DNA from: Prorocentrum cordatum
Taxonomy: Eukaryota > Sar > Dinophyceae > Prorocentrales > Prorocentraceae
Direction: 5' to 3'
NCBI GenBank assembly: GCA_963575745.1
Contig: CAUYUJ010020764.1
Span: forward strand, 1 to 64,000
Length of the DNA stretch: 64,000 bases
Shown here: positions 10,101 through 20,482 of the stretch, piece after piece
Layout: every line of letters begins with the position of its first letter
Numbering within the stretch: the stretch's first letter is position 1
Program-made: the position numbers and the translations under genes
Notes under the pieces: generated by a model
Database searches by the model: none
Told to the model about the DNA's origin: nothing
What the model saw: only the letters and a program-made list of their open reading frames with translations

Positions 10101-13100
10101 CACGTCAGAGTCGAGTACCACGTCGCGGACCAGCACAACGGACTCAAGCAGTGCCACCCGGTCCACCACTACGGAGTCGAGCAGTACCACGGGGTCCAGC
10201 ACGACGGAGACGAGCACTACGTCGCGGAGCAGCACTACGGAAACCAGCAGTACCACAGAGTCCACAACGACGGAATCGAGCACGACGTCTCGGACGAGCA
10301 GCACAGAAACGAGCAGCACCACGGCTTCCACCACAACACAGTCTAGCACGAAGTCGCGGACCAGCACGACGGAAACGAGCAGCACAACGAGGTCTTCTAC
10401 TACAGAGTCGAGCACTACGTCGAGATCCAGCACTACGGAAACGAGCAGCTCCACGAGGTCTTCTACTACGGAGTCGAGCACCACATCAGGGACCAGCACT
10501 ACGGAAACGACCAGCACCACAGGGTCCACGACTACCGAGTCGAGCAGTACCACGGTGTCCAGCACTTCGGATTCGAGCACGTCATCGCGGACCAGCACCA
10601 CGGAAACGAGCAGCACAACGGGGTCCACCACCACGGCATCCAGCACCACTTCGCGAACAAGCACTACCGAATCGAGCACTATCACGGTGTCCACCACGTC
10701 GGAGTCTAGCAGCACGTCGTGGACCAGCACCACGGAAACGAGCAGCACCACGGTGTCCACCACGACGGAGTCTAGCAGCACGTCGCGGACCAGCACCACC
10801 GAAACAAGCAGCACCACGGTGTCCACCACGTCGGAGTCGAGTACCACGTCGCGGACCAGCACTACGGAATCAAGCAGTATCACGGGGTCCACCACCACGG
10901 AAACGAGCAGTACTACGGGTTCCACGATGACGGATTCGAGCACAACATCGCGAACAAGCACTACAGAAACGAGTAGCACAACAGTTTCCACCAGCACGGA
11001 TTCTAGCACGACGTCGCGGTCCAGCACCACGGAAACCAGCAGTACAACAAGGTCTTCCACTACGGAGTCGAGCAGTACTTCGCAATCCAGCACTACGGAC
11101 ACCAGTAGCACCACGAGATCTTCTACTACTGAGTCGAGCACCACATCGCGGTCAAGCACTACGGAAACGAGCAGTACCACTGGGTCCACCACTACGGGGA
11201 CCAGCAGTACCACGGGGTCCACGATGACAGGGTCGAGCACGTCATCGCGGACGAGCACTACCGAAACGAGCAGTACCACCGCGTCCACCACCACGAACTC
11301 GAGCACGACGTCGCGGACGAGCACTACGGTAACGAGCAGCACCACGGTGTCCACCACTACGGGGACAAGCACGACGTCGCGGACCAGCATTACAGAAACG
11401 AGTAGTACCACCGGGTCTTCCACAACGGGATCGAGCACCGCGTCACGGACTAGCACTACGGAGACGAGCACTACCACTGCGTCCACCAAAACGGAGTCCA
11501 GCACGACATCCAGGACAAGTACTACGGGAACAAGCAGTAGCACGGGGTCCAGCACCACGGAGTCAAGCACCACGTCGCGCACCAGCAAGACAGAGTCGAG
11601 CAGCACCACTGTGTCCACAACGACGGAGTCGAGCAGTACCACGGGGTCCACCAGCACGGAGTCGAGTACCACGTCGCGAACCAGCACTACGGATTCCAGC
11701 AGCACAACGGCATCCACCACTACGGCATCCAGCACCACGTCGCGGACAAGCACCACGGAAACGAGCAGCACCACGGTTTCCACCACGACGGCGTCGAGCA
11801 CCACGTCGCGGACCAGCTCTTCGGCAACGAGCAGCACTACGAGGTCGACTACCACGGAGTCCAGCACGACGTCGCGGACCAGCACTACGGAAACGAGCAG
11901 CACAACGAGATCTTCCACTACAGGGTCAAGCACTACGTCGAGATCCAGCACTACGGAAACAAGCAGCTCCACGAGGTCTTCTACTACGGACTCGAGCACC
12001 ACATCAGGGACCAGCACCACGCAATCGAGCAGCACCACAGGTTCCACGACTACCGAGTCGAGCAGTACCACGGTGTCCAGCACCACGGATTCGAGCACGA
12101 CTTCGCGGACCAGCACCACGGAAACGAGCAGCACAACGGGGTCCACGACCACGGCATCCAGCACCACTTCGCGAACAAGCACTACCGAATCGAGCACTAC
12201 CACGGTGTCCACCACGTCGGAGTCTAGCAGCACGTCGCGGACCAGCACCACGGAAACCAGCAGCATCACGGTGTCCACCACGACGGAGTCTAGCACCACG
12301 TCGCGGACCAGCACCACCGAAACAAGCAGCACCACGGTGTCCACCACGTCAGAGTCGAGTACCACGTCGCGGACCAGCACAACGGACTCAAGCAGTGCCA
12401 CCCGGTCCACCACTACGGAGTCGAGCAGTACCACGGGGTCCAGCACGACGGAGACGAGCACTACGTCGCGGAGCAGCACTACGGAAACCAGCAGCACCAC
12501 AGAGTCCACAACGACGGAATCGAGCACGACGTCTCGGACGAGCAGCACAGAAACGAGCAGCACCACGGCTTCCACCACAACACAGTCTAGCACGACGTCG
12601 CGGACCAGCACGACGGAAACGAGCAGCACAACGAGGTCTTCTACTACAGAGTCGAGCACTACGTCGAGATCCAGCACTACGGAAACGAGCAGCTCCACAA
12701 GGTCTTCTACTACGGACTCGAGCAGCACATCAGGGACCAGCACTACGGAAACGACCAGCACCACAGGGTCCACGACTACCGAGTCGAGCAGTACCACGGT
12801 GTCCAGCACTTCGGATTCGAGCACGTCATCGCAGACCAGCACCACAGAAACGAGCAGCACAACGGGGTCCACCACCACGGCATCCAGCACCACTTCGCGA
12901 ACAAGCACTACCGAATCGAGCACTACTACGGTGTCCACCACGTCGGAGTCTAGCAGCACGTCGTGGACCAGCACCACGGAAACGAGCAGCACCACGGTGT
13001 CCACCACGTCTGAGTCGAGTACCATGTCGCGGACCAGCACTACGGAATCAAGCAGTACCACGGGGTCCACCACCACGGAAACGAGCAGCACTACGGGTTC

Positions 13101-16100
13101 CACGATGACGGATTCGAGCACAACATCGCGGACAAGCACTACAGAAACGAGTAGCACAACAGTTTCCACCAGCACGGATTCTAGCACGACGTCGCGGTCC
13201 AGCACCACGGAAACCAGCAGTACAACAAGGTCTTCCACTACGGAGTCGAGCAGTACTTCGCAATCCAGCACTACGGACACCAGTAGCACCACGAGATCTT
13301 CTACTACTGAGTCGAGCACCACATCGCGGTCAAGCACTACGGAAACGAGCAGTACCACTGGGTCCACCACTACGGGGACCAGCAGTACCACGGGGTCCAC
13401 GATGACAGGGTCGAGCACGTCATCGCGGACGAGCACTACCGAAACGAGCAGTACCACCGTGTCCACCACCACGAACTCGAGCACGACGTCGCGGACGAGC
13501 ACTACGGTAACGAGCAGCACCACGGTGTCCACCACTACGGGGACAAGCACGACGTCGCGGACCAGCATTACAGAAACGAGTAGTACCACCGGGTCTTCCA
13601 CAACGGGATCGAGCACCGCGTCACGGACTAGCACTACGGAGACGAGCACTACCACCGCGTCCACCAAAACGGAGTCCAGCACGACATCCAGGACAAGTAC
13701 TACGGGAACAAGCAGTAGCACGGGGTCCACTACCACGGAGTCAAGCACCACGTCGCGCACCAGCAAGACAGAGTCGAGCAGCACCACTGTGTCCACAACG
13801 ACGGAGTCGAGCAGTACCACGGGGTCCACCAGCACGGAGTCGAGTACCACGTCGCGGACCAGCACTACGGATTCCAGCAGCACAACGGCATCCACCACTA
13901 CGGCATCCAGCACCACGTCGTGGACAAGCACCACGGTAACGAGCAGCACCACGGTTTCCACCACGACGGCGTCGAGCACCACGTCGCGGACCAGCACTTC
14001 GGCAACGAGCAGCACTACGAGGTCGACTACCACGGAGTCCAGCACGACGTCCTGGACCAGCACGACGGAAACGAGCAGCACAACGAGGTCTTCCACTACA
14101 GAGTCAAGCACTACGTCGAGATCCAGCACTACGGAAACGAGCAGCTCCACGAGGTCTTCTACTACGGACTCGAGCACCAAGTCGCGGACCAGCACCACGC
14201 AATCGAGCAGCACCACAGGTTCCACGACTACCGAGTCGAGCAGTACCACGGTGTCCAGCACCACGGATTCGAGCACGACTTCGCGGACCAGCACCACGGA
14301 AACGAGTAGCACAACGGGGTCCACCACCACGGCATCCAGCACCATTTCGCGAACAAGCACTACCGAATCGAGCACTACCACGGTGTCCACCACGTCGGAG
14401 TCTAGCAGCACGTCGCGGACCAGCACCACCGAAACCAGCAGCATCACGGTGTCCACCACGACGGAGTCGAGTACCACGTCGCGGACCAGCACCACCGAAA
14501 CAAGCAGCACCACGGTGTCCACCACGTCAGAGTCGAGTACCACGTCGCGGACCAGCACAACGGATTCAAGCAGTACCACCCGGTCCACCACTACGGAGTC
14601 GAGCAGTACCACGGGGTCCAGCACGACGGAGACGAGCACTACGTCGCGGAGCAGCACTACGGAAACCAGCAGTACCACAGAGTCCACAACGACGGAATCG
14701 AGCACGACGTCTCGGACGAGCAGCACAGAAACGAGCAGCACCACCGCTTCCACCACAACACAGTCTAGCACGACGTCGCGGACCAGCACGACGGAAACGA
14801 GCAGCACAACGAGGTCTTCTACTACAGAGTCGAGCACTACGTCGAGATCCAGCACTACGGAAACGAGCAGCTCCACGAGGTCTTCTACTACGGAGTCGAG
14901 CACCACATCAGGGACCAGCACTACGGAAACGACCAGCACCACAGGGTCCACGACTACCGAATCGAGCAGTACCACGGTGTCCAGCACTTCGGATTCGAGC
15001 ACGTCATCGCGGACCAGCACCACAGAAACGAGCAGCACAACGGGGTCCACCACCACGGCATCCAGCACCACGTCGCGGACCAGCACTACGGAAACGAGCA
15101 GCACCACGGTGTCCAGCACGACGGAGTCTAGCAGCACGTCGCGGACCAGCACCACCGAAACAAGCAGCACCACGGTGTCCACCACGTCGGAGTCGAGTAC
15201 CACGTCGCGGACCAGCACTACGGAAACGAGCAGCACCACGGTGTCCAGCACGACGGAGTCTAGCAGCACGTCGCGGACCAGCACCACCGAAACAAGCAGC
15301 ACCACGGTGTCCACCACGTCGGAGTCGAGTACCACGTCGCGGACCAGCACTACGGAATCAAGCAGTACCACGGGGTCCACCACCACGGAAACGAGCAGCA
15401 CTACGGTATCCACGATGACGGATTCGAGCACAACATCGCGAACAAGCGCTACAGAAACGAGTAGCACAACAGTTTCCACCAGCACGGATTCTAGCACGAC
15501 GTCGCCGTCCAGCACGACGGAAACCAGCAGTACAACAAGGTCTTCCACTACGGATTCGAGCAGTACTTCGCAATCTAGCACTACGGACACCAGTAGCACC
15601 ACGAGATCTTCTACTACTGAGTCGAGCACCACATCGCGGTCAAGCACTACGGAAACGAGCAGTACCACTGGGTCCACCACTACGGGGACCAGCAGTACCA
15701 CGGGGTCCACGATGACAGGGTCGAGCACGTCATCGCGGACGAGCACTACCGAAACGAGCAGTACCACCGCGTCCACCACCACGACCTCGAGCACGACGTC
15801 GCGGACGAGCACTACGGTAACGAGCAGCACCACGGTGTCCACCACTACGGGGACAAGCACGACGTCGTGGACCAGCACTACAGAAACGAGTAGCATCACC
15901 GGGTCTTCCACAACTGGATCGAGCACCGCGTCACAGACTAGCACTACGGAGACGAGCACTACCACGGCGTCCACCACAACGGAGTCCAGCACGACATCCA
16001 GGACAAGTACTACGGGAACAAGCAGCAGCACGGGGTCCACCACCACGGAGTCAAGCACTACGTCGCGCACCAGCAAGACAGAGTCGAGCAGCACCACTGT

Positions 16101-18254
16101 GTCCACCACGTCGGAGTCGAGCAGTACCACGGGGTCCACCATCACGGAGTCGAGTACCACGTCGCGGACCAGCACTACGGATTCCAGCAGCACAACGGCA
16201 TCCACCACTACGGCATCCAGCACCACGTCGCGGACAAGCACCACGGAAACGAGCAGCACCACGGTTTCCACCACGACGGCGTCGAGCACCACGTCGTGGA
16301 CCAGCACTTCGGCAACGAGCAGCACTACGAGGTCGACTACCACGGAGTCCAGCACGACGTCGCGGACCAGCACTACGGAAACGAGCAGCACAACGAGGTC
16401 TTCCACTACAGAGTCTAGCACTACGTCGAGATCCAGCACCACAGAGACGAGCAGCTCCACGAGGTCTTCTACTACGGACTCGAGCACCAAGTCGCGGACC
16501 AGCACCACGCAATCGAGCAGCACCACAGGTTCCACGACTACCGAGTCGAGCAGTACCACGGTGTCCAGCACCACGGATTCGAGCACGATTTCGCGGACCA
16601 GCACCACGGAAACGAGCAGCACAACGGGGTCCACCACCACGGCATCCAGCACCACTTCGCGAACAAGCACTACTGAATCGAGCACTACCACGGTGTCCAC
16701 CAGCAGTGAATCGAGCACGATATCGCGGACCAGCACCACCGAAACCAGCAGCATCACGGTGTCCACCACGACGGAGTCTAGCAGCACGTCGCGGACCAGT
16801 AGAACGGGAACAAGCAGTACCACGGTGTCCACCACGACGGAGTCGAGTACCATGTCGCGGACCAGCACAACGGACTCAAGCAGTACCACCCGGTCCACCA
16901 CTACGGAATCCAGCAGTACCACGGGGTCCAGCATGACGGAGACGAGCTCTACGTCGCGGAGCAGCACTACGGAAACCAGCAGTACAACGGCATCCACCAC
17001 TACGGAATCGAGCACGACGTCTCGGACGAGCAGCACAGAAACGAGCAGCACCACGGCTTCCACCACAACGCAGTCTAGCACGACGTCGCGGACCAGCACT
17101 ACGGAAACGAGCAGCACAACGAGGTCTTCTACTACAGAGTCGAGCACTACGTCGAGATCCAGCACTACAGAAACGAGCAGCTCCACGAGGTCTTCTACTA
17201 CGGAGTCGAGCACCACATCACGGACCAGCACTACGGAAACGAGCAGCGCCACAGGGTCCACGACTACCGAGTCGAGCAGTACCACGGTGTCCAGCACCAC
17301 GGATTCGAGCACGACTTCGCGGACCAGCACCACGGAAACGAGCAGCACAACGGGGTCCACCACCACGGCATCCAGCACCACTTCGCGAACAAGCACCACT
17401 GAATCGAGCACTACCACAGTGTCCACCACGTCGGAGTCTAGCAGCACGTCGCGGACCAGCACCACGGAAACCAGCAGCATCACGGTGTCTACCACGACGG
17501 AGTCGAGTACCACGTCGCTGACCAGCACCACCGAAACAAGCAGCACCACGGTGTCCACCACGTCGGAGTCGAGTACCACGTCGCGGACCAGCACTACGGA
17601 TTCAAGCAGTATCACGGGGTCCACCACCACGGAAACGAGCAGCACTACGGTATCCACGATGACGGATTCGAGCACAACATCGCGGACAACCACTACAGAA
17701 ACGAGCAGCATCACACTTTCCACCAGCACATATTCTAGCACGACGTCGCGGTCCAGCACGACGGAAACCAGCAGCACAACAAGGTCTTCCACTACGGAGT
17801 CGAGCAGTACTTCGCAATCTAGCACTACGGACACCAGTAGCACCACGAGATCTTCTACTACTGAGTCGAGCACCACATCGCGGTCAAGTACTACGGAAAC
17901 GAGCAGTACCACTGGGTCCACCACTACGGGGACCAGCAGCACCACGGGGTCCACGATGACAGGGTCGAGCACGTCGTCGCGGACGAGCACTACCGAAACG
18001 AGCAGCACCACCGTGTCCACCACCACGAACTCGAGCACGACGTCGCGGACGAGCACTACGGTAACGAGCAGCACCACGGTGTCCACCACTACGGGGACAA
18101 GCACGACGTCGCGGACCAGCACTACAGAAACGAGCAGTACCACGGGGTCTTCCACAACGCGATCGAGCACCACATCACGGACCAGCACAACGGAGACGAG
18201 CACTACCACGGCGTCCACCACAACGGAGTCCAGCACGACATCCCAGACAAGTAT
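7193..18254 (+). repeat. Ser/Thr coding repeat block 1 (66-bp units in 2.2-2.3-kb higher-order repeats)
   Basis: Basic unit of 22 residues made of two related 11-residue halves, such as TSSTTVSTTTE and SSTTSRTSTTE; some units are only one half (33 bp). Units are arranged in higher-order repeats. The same variant run (GSTMTDSS ... SSSTSQSS) occurs at 8617-8832, 10870-11085, 13048-13263, 15358-15573 and 17602-17817, spaced 2253, 2178, 2310 and 2244 bp, all multiples of three. A sixth copy lies at 61695-61910. Preserved frame despite variable spacing suggests expansion under coding constraint. 7520-8030 and 9390-9960 are degraded by indels. Confidence 0.85.
8269..9392 (+). CDS. Ser/Thr-rich mucin-like protein, fragment 1 of block 1
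   Basis: Continuous Ser/Thr frame, part of the same gene as the segment from 9664. It has no start of its own; upstream (7193-8268) the frame is scattered over all three phases. It leaves frame at about 9392, where ACGGT is duplicated, and the stretch 9566-9690 matches 14000-14115 only with about twenty indels. Composition is mostly Thr and Ser with regular Glu, Arg, Val and Gly, as in O-glycosylated stalk or mucin regions. Function inferred only from composition. Confidence 0.55.
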
Positions 18255-18258
18255 CTAG
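9664..18258 (+). CDS. Giant Ser/Thr-rich repeat protein, block 1 main segment
   Basis: Open frame of 2,864 codons, nearly all Ser/Thr repeat (TSTTETSSTT-type). The nominal start at 9664 is not credible: it lies inside a noisy stretch, and the repeat begins upstream at 7193. A compensating pair of indels (one base lost near 9799, one gained near 9948) shifts about 50 codons into an Arg/Pro-rich false frame. Composition and regularity suggest a heavily O-glycosylated, extended extracellular segment. The frame ends at TAG 18256-18258, immediately after the repeat register breaks at 18254. That stop is probably not the protein's end, because the repeat resumes in register at about 41735. One GT-AG pairing (18258 with 41748-41749) would rejoin the frames through a TAC codon. 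The antisense strand is also open over this stretch but is read as a shadow, because the + frame leads into recognisable domains further on. Confidence 0.65.
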   Translation: MYFHYRVKPTSRSSTTETSSSTRSSTTESSTTSGTSTTQSSSTTGPRLPSRAVPRCPAPRIRARLRGPAPRKRAAQRGPRPRHPAPLREQALPNRSTTTVSTTSESSSSSWTSTTETSSITVSTTTESSTTSRTSTTETSSTTVSTTSESSTTSRTSTTDSSSATRSTTTESSSTTGSSTTETSTTSRSSTTETSSTTESTTTESSTTSRTSSTETSSTTASTTTQSSTKSRTSTTETSSTTRSSTTESSTTSRSSTTETSSSTRSSTTESSTTSGTSTTETTSTTGSTTTESSSTTVSSTSDSSTSSRTSTTETSSTTGSTTTASSTTSRTSTTESSTITVSTTSESSSTSWTSTTETSSTTVSTTTESSSTSRTSTTETSSTTVSTTSESSTTSRTSTTESSSITGSTTTETSSTTGSTMTDSSTTSRTSTTETSSTTVSTSTDSSTTSRSSTTETSSTTRSSTTESSSTSQSSTTDTSSTTRSSTTESSTTSRSSTTETSSTTGSTTTGTSSTTGSTMTGSSTSSRTSTTETSSTTASTTTNSSTTSRTSTTVTSSTTVSTTTGTSTTSRTSITETSSTTGSSTTGSSTASRTSTTETSTTTASTKTESSTTSRTSTTGTSSSTGSSTTESSTTSRTSKTESSSTTVSTTTESSSTTGSTSTESSTTSRTSTTDSSSTTASTTTASSTTSRTSTTETSSTTVSTTTASSTTSRTSSSATSSTTRSTTTESSTTSRTSTTETSSTTRSSTTGSSTTSRSSTTETSSSTRSSTTDSSTTSGTSTTQSSSTTGSTTTESSSTTVSSTTDSSTTSRTSTTETSSTTGSTTTASSTTSRTSTTESSTTTVSTTSESSSTSRTSTTETSSITVSTTTESSTTSRTSTTETSSTTVSTTSESSTTSRTSTTDSSSATRSTTTESSSTTGSSTTETSTTSRSSTTETSSTTESTTTESSTTSRTSSTETSSTTASTTTQSSTTSRTSTTETSSTTRSSTTESSTTSRSSTTETSSSTRSSTTDSSSTSGTSTTETTSTTGSTTTESSSTTVSSTSDSSTSSQTSTTETSSTTGSTTTASSTTSRTSTTESSTTTVSTTSESSSTSWTSTTETSSTTVSTTSESSTMSRTSTTESSSTTGSTTTETSSTTGSTMTDSSTTSRTSTTETSSTTVSTSTDSSTTSRSSTTETSSTTRSSTTESSSTSQSSTTDTSSTTRSSTTESSTTSRSSTTETSSTTGSTTTGTSSTTGSTMTGSSTSSRTSTTETSSTTVSTTTNSSTTSRTSTTVTSSTTVSTTTGTSTTSRTSITETSSTTGSSTTGSSTASRTSTTETSTTTASTKTESSTTSRTSTTGTSSSTGSTTTESSTTSRTSKTESSSTTVSTTTESSSTTGSTSTESSTTSRTSTTDSSSTTASTTTASSTTSWTSTTVTSSTTVSTTTASSTTSRTSTSATSSTTRSTTTESSTTSWTSTTETSSTTRSSTTESSTTSRSSTTETSSSTRSSTTDSSTKSRTSTTQSSSTTGSTTTESSSTTVSSTTDSSTTSRTSTTETSSTTGSTTTASSTISRTSTTESSTTTVSTTSESSSTSRTSTTETSSITVSTTTESSTTSRTSTTETSSTTVSTTSESSTTSRTSTTDSSSTTRSTTTESSSTTGSSTTETSTTSRSSTTETSSTTESTTTESSTTSRTSSTETSSTTASTTTQSSTTSRTSTTETSSTTRSSTTESSTTSRSSTTETSSSTRSSTTESSTTSGTSTTETTSTTGSTTTESSSTTVSSTSDSSTSSRTSTTETSSTTGSTTTASSTTSRTSTTETSSTTVSSTTESSSTSRTSTTETSSTTVSTTSESSTTSRTSTTETSSTTVSSTTESSSTSRTSTTETSSTTVSTTSESSTTSRTSTTESSSTTGSTTTETSSTTVSTMTDSSTTSRTSATETSSTTVSTSTDSSTTSPSSTTETSSTTRSSTTDSSSTSQSSTTDTSSTTRSSTTESSTTSRSSTTETSSTTGSTTTGTSSTTGSTMTGSSTSSRTSTTETSSTTASTTTTSSTTSRTSTTVTSSTTVSTTTGTSTTSWTSTTETSSITGSSTTGSSTASQTSTTETSTTTASTTTESSTTSRTSTTGTSSSTGSTTTESSTTSRTSKTESSSTTVSTTSESSSTTGSTITESSTTSRTSTTDSSSTTASTTTASSTTSRTSTTETSSTTVSTTTASSTTSWTSTSATSSTTRSTTTESSTTSRTSTTETSSTTRSSTTESSTTSRSSTTETSSSTRSSTTDSSTKSRTSTTQSSSTTGSTTTESSSTTVSSTTDSSTISRTSTTETSSTTGSTTTASSTTSRTSTTESSTTTVSTSSESSTISRTSTTETSSITVSTTTESSSTSRTSRTGTSSTTVSTTTESSTMSRTSTTDSSSTTRSTTTESSSTTGSSMTETSSTSRSSTTETSSTTASTTTESSTTSRTSSTETSSTTASTTTQSSTTSRTSTTETSSTTRSSTTESSTTSRSSTTETSSSTRSSTTESSTTSRTSTTETSSATGSTTTESSSTTVSSTTDSSTTSRTSTTETSSTTGSTTTASSTTSRTSTTESSTTTVSTTSESSSTSRTSTTETSSITVSTTTESSTTSLTSTTETSSTTVSTTSESSTTSRTSTTDSSSITGSTTTETSSTTVSTMTDSSTTSRTTTTETSSITLSTSTYSSTTSRSSTTETSSTTRSSTTESSSTSQSSTTDTSSTTRSSTTESSTTSRSSTTETSSTTGSTTTGTSSTTGSTMTGSSTSSRTSTTETSSTTVSTTTNSSTTSRTSTTVTSSTTVSTTTGTSTTSRTSTTETSSTTGSSTTRSSTTSRTSTTETSTTTASTTTESSTTSQTSI

Positions 18259-18990
18259 TGGCCTTCGGCCCTTCCCGCCACCGTGCCTGGGTTGTGCGTC
18301 AGAGTTCTCAGGGATGTTTCTTCGGGGCGCCCTCGAGTGCTTCTTGGGAGCAGGTTCGGGGCCTCTTGGGAGTCTCTTTGGGGCCTCTTGGGAGCCTCTT
18401 GAGGTCTCGTGGGAGCCTCTTGGGGGCCTCTTGGGGGCCTCTTGGAGGCCTCTCGTGGCCTCCTGGGGGGCCCTCGGGGCCGAGGGCTCGAAATGTCCGT
18501 CCGGGTTCCCCATCTGGGCCCCCTCTTGAGGCCGTCTTTGGGCCTCTTGGGCCGTCTTGGGGCCCTCTTGGGGGCCTCTAGGGCGCTCTTGGGGCGATCA
18601 TGGGGGCCTCGTGGGCCGTCTTGGAGCGTCGGAAAGCCGAAAAGGCGAGAAGGCCTGAAACCTTCAGAAACCTGAGGAAAATCAATAATTGTTGCCTCTT
18701 GGGGCTCTCTTGGGACGCTTCTTGGAACACTCTTGGAACGTTTTCGGGGCCTCGTGGGCCGTGTTGAGGCCATCTTTGGCGTATTAGGGCACCCTCGGGT
18801 TTTCTCGGAGGCATCTTCGGCCCTCTTGGGCGCTTTTTGGGCCCATGTTTGGCCGGCTGCGCTACCGGATGACGCGCGCGAGATGCCCAGGGAATCCCAG
18901 GTAACCCCGAGAATCACAGGGAATTCCCAGAAATCCCCGGGACTACCCGCCCTGGTAGGTAGACAACCGAAGACAAGACCAGACAATATG
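18259..18990. repeat. GGCCTCTTGGG minisatellite, opposite orientation to 1551-2015
   Basis: Short degenerate units of the type GGGGCCTCTTGGGAGCC, the reverse complement of the GGCCC repeats at 1.55 kb. Open frames on both strands here (Gly/Leu/Trp-rich or Pro/Arg-rich) are by-products of the repeat. It begins immediately at the edge of Ser/Thr block 1. Confidence 0.75.
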
Positions 18991-19406
18991 AGACATTCTC
19001 AGCTTCCGTCGAGGCGCCGTGCACACAGCATCTATTAGTATCTATTTGTTAGAAATAGTTACTTTTAGAAATTATCGTGTTTCCGTTGAGGCTCTGATAT
19101 TATAGTATCTGAAAGTGTATGTTCTGGCCAGTGTCGAATGATTATCTTGCGCAGCAGCTGTGTTGCACTTTTTCAGTGTCTACAAGTGTCTACACAGCAT
19201 CTAGTCAGTATCAATTTAAACACGACCGTAGGTATTTTCTAAGCACGGAGTGGCGTACAGAGTAGAGTTGAGAAGACCAGCTCCAATCATTCCACTATAT
19301 GCAATGGAAGGTGGCGTGGATGTGTGCGCGTGAACGTGTGCAGATGTACCTGTATGCAGGGGCTCATCTGTGCATGTGTATAGGTGCGCGCGGAAGTGTA
19401 TGTATG
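18991..19406. other. Unique AT-richer intergenic or intronic DNA
   Basis: No ORF or RNA gene recognised. Composition is distinctly more AT-rich than the surroundings (for example around 19030-19090). Confidence 0.4.
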
Positions 19407-19418
19407 ACGCGCGCGCGG

Positions 19419-19483
<65 letters not shown>

Positions 19484-19519
19484 TGTATCTGCGTTGCGTG
19501 CGTGCGTGCGTGCGTGTGC

Positions 19520-19571
<52 letters not shown>
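19407..19571. repeat. (TG)n microsatellite
   Basis: Two long TG runs (about 19420-19490 and 19520-19570) separated by TGCG-rich sequence. Apparent Cys/Val and His/Thr ORFs here are artefacts. Confidence 0.95.
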
Positions 19572-19572
<1 letters not shown>

Positions 19573-20042
19573 AGCGTGTCTGTGTGTTGAGGGCCTTCCT
19601 GGGCCACAGGAGGGCGCCAGGGGTGAGTAAACAGAAAGCCTCGAGTTTTTTACACGGCTGAGGCCCTCCCTCTCGGATCCCTCCTTTGGCCCTCTTGTGG
19701 TCTTCCGGGGGCCCTCCTGGACCCTCCATGAACCTCGGAAGGCCCCTGGAGGGCTGCAGGAGGGCCCGGGAAGGCCCTAGGGGGTGAAGGTAACCACGGC
19801 CTCGCGTCATGTGCACCACTGGGGGCCTCCTGGACTCCTCTCGGGTTCCTCTTGGAGCCCTCTTGGGGCCCCCCGAGACCACGCTGGAGAGCCTCGAGAA
19901 TGCGTCAGGAGGGCCCCCAAAGATTCCAAGGTGGTCCTGGCGCAGTCACAGCGGAATCACGCGAGAGGACTCTCGCGCGAGGTCGTTTTGACTCCTCTTG
20001 AGGCCCGCGCGAGGCCGTCTCGGGGCTCTCCGAGACGGCACT
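19572..20042. repeat. Degenerate GGCCCTCTTGG-type repeat
   Basis: From about 19670, short CCTCTTGGGGCCC- and GGCCCTCCTGG-like words, the same family as 18259-18990 but more diverged. No gene seen. Confidence 0.55.
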
Positions 20043-20127
20043 GGATGATGATGATGATGACGATGACGATGACGATGACGATGATGATGATGATGATGAT
20101 GACGATGCTGATCACGATGATGATGAT

Positions 20128-20158
<31 letters not shown>

Positions 20159-20189
20159 ATGAGGACGATGATGATGCTGATGATGATGC

Positions 20190-20234
<45 letters not shown>

Positions 20235-20269
20235 CGCTGACCTGATGATGATGATGATGATGATGCTGC

Positions 20270-20310
<41 letters not shown>
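20043..20310. repeat. (GAT)n trinucleotide repeat
   Basis: Long GATGAT tract with interspersed GAC and GCT triplets. It gives artificial poly-Met, poly-Ile, poly-Ser and poly-His frames. Confidence 0.95.
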
Positions 20311-20311
<1 letters not shown>

Positions 20312-20482
20312 GCAGGAGGAGGAGGCGAGGAGGAAAAGGAGGAGGAGAAGGAGAAGAAGGAGGAATGAGGGGAAGTAGGAGGCTGAGGGGGGGGGGAGGA
20401 GGAGAACGAGGAATTATTCTTATTGGAAGAAGAGGAGGAGGACGAGGAGGAGGAGGAGGACGAAGACGAAGAAGAAAACGGC
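20311..20482. repeat. (GGA/GAA)n purine tract
   Basis: Almost all-purine strand of GGA, GAG and GAA triplets following directly on the GAT repeat. Confidence 0.9.

Noticed and set aside
9675-18236. Minus-strand frame rich in VLLVSVVLVRDVV, which looks like a membrane protein
   Set aside because: It is the antisense of the Ser/Thr repeat; the + frame continues into recognisable extracellular domains and the hydrophobic pattern has no independent support.
18251-18259. GT at 18251-18252 as the donor of the 23.5-kb intron
   Set aside because: It leaves phase 1, and none of the nearby AG acceptors restores the Ser/Thr frame; the GT at 18258-18259 does.
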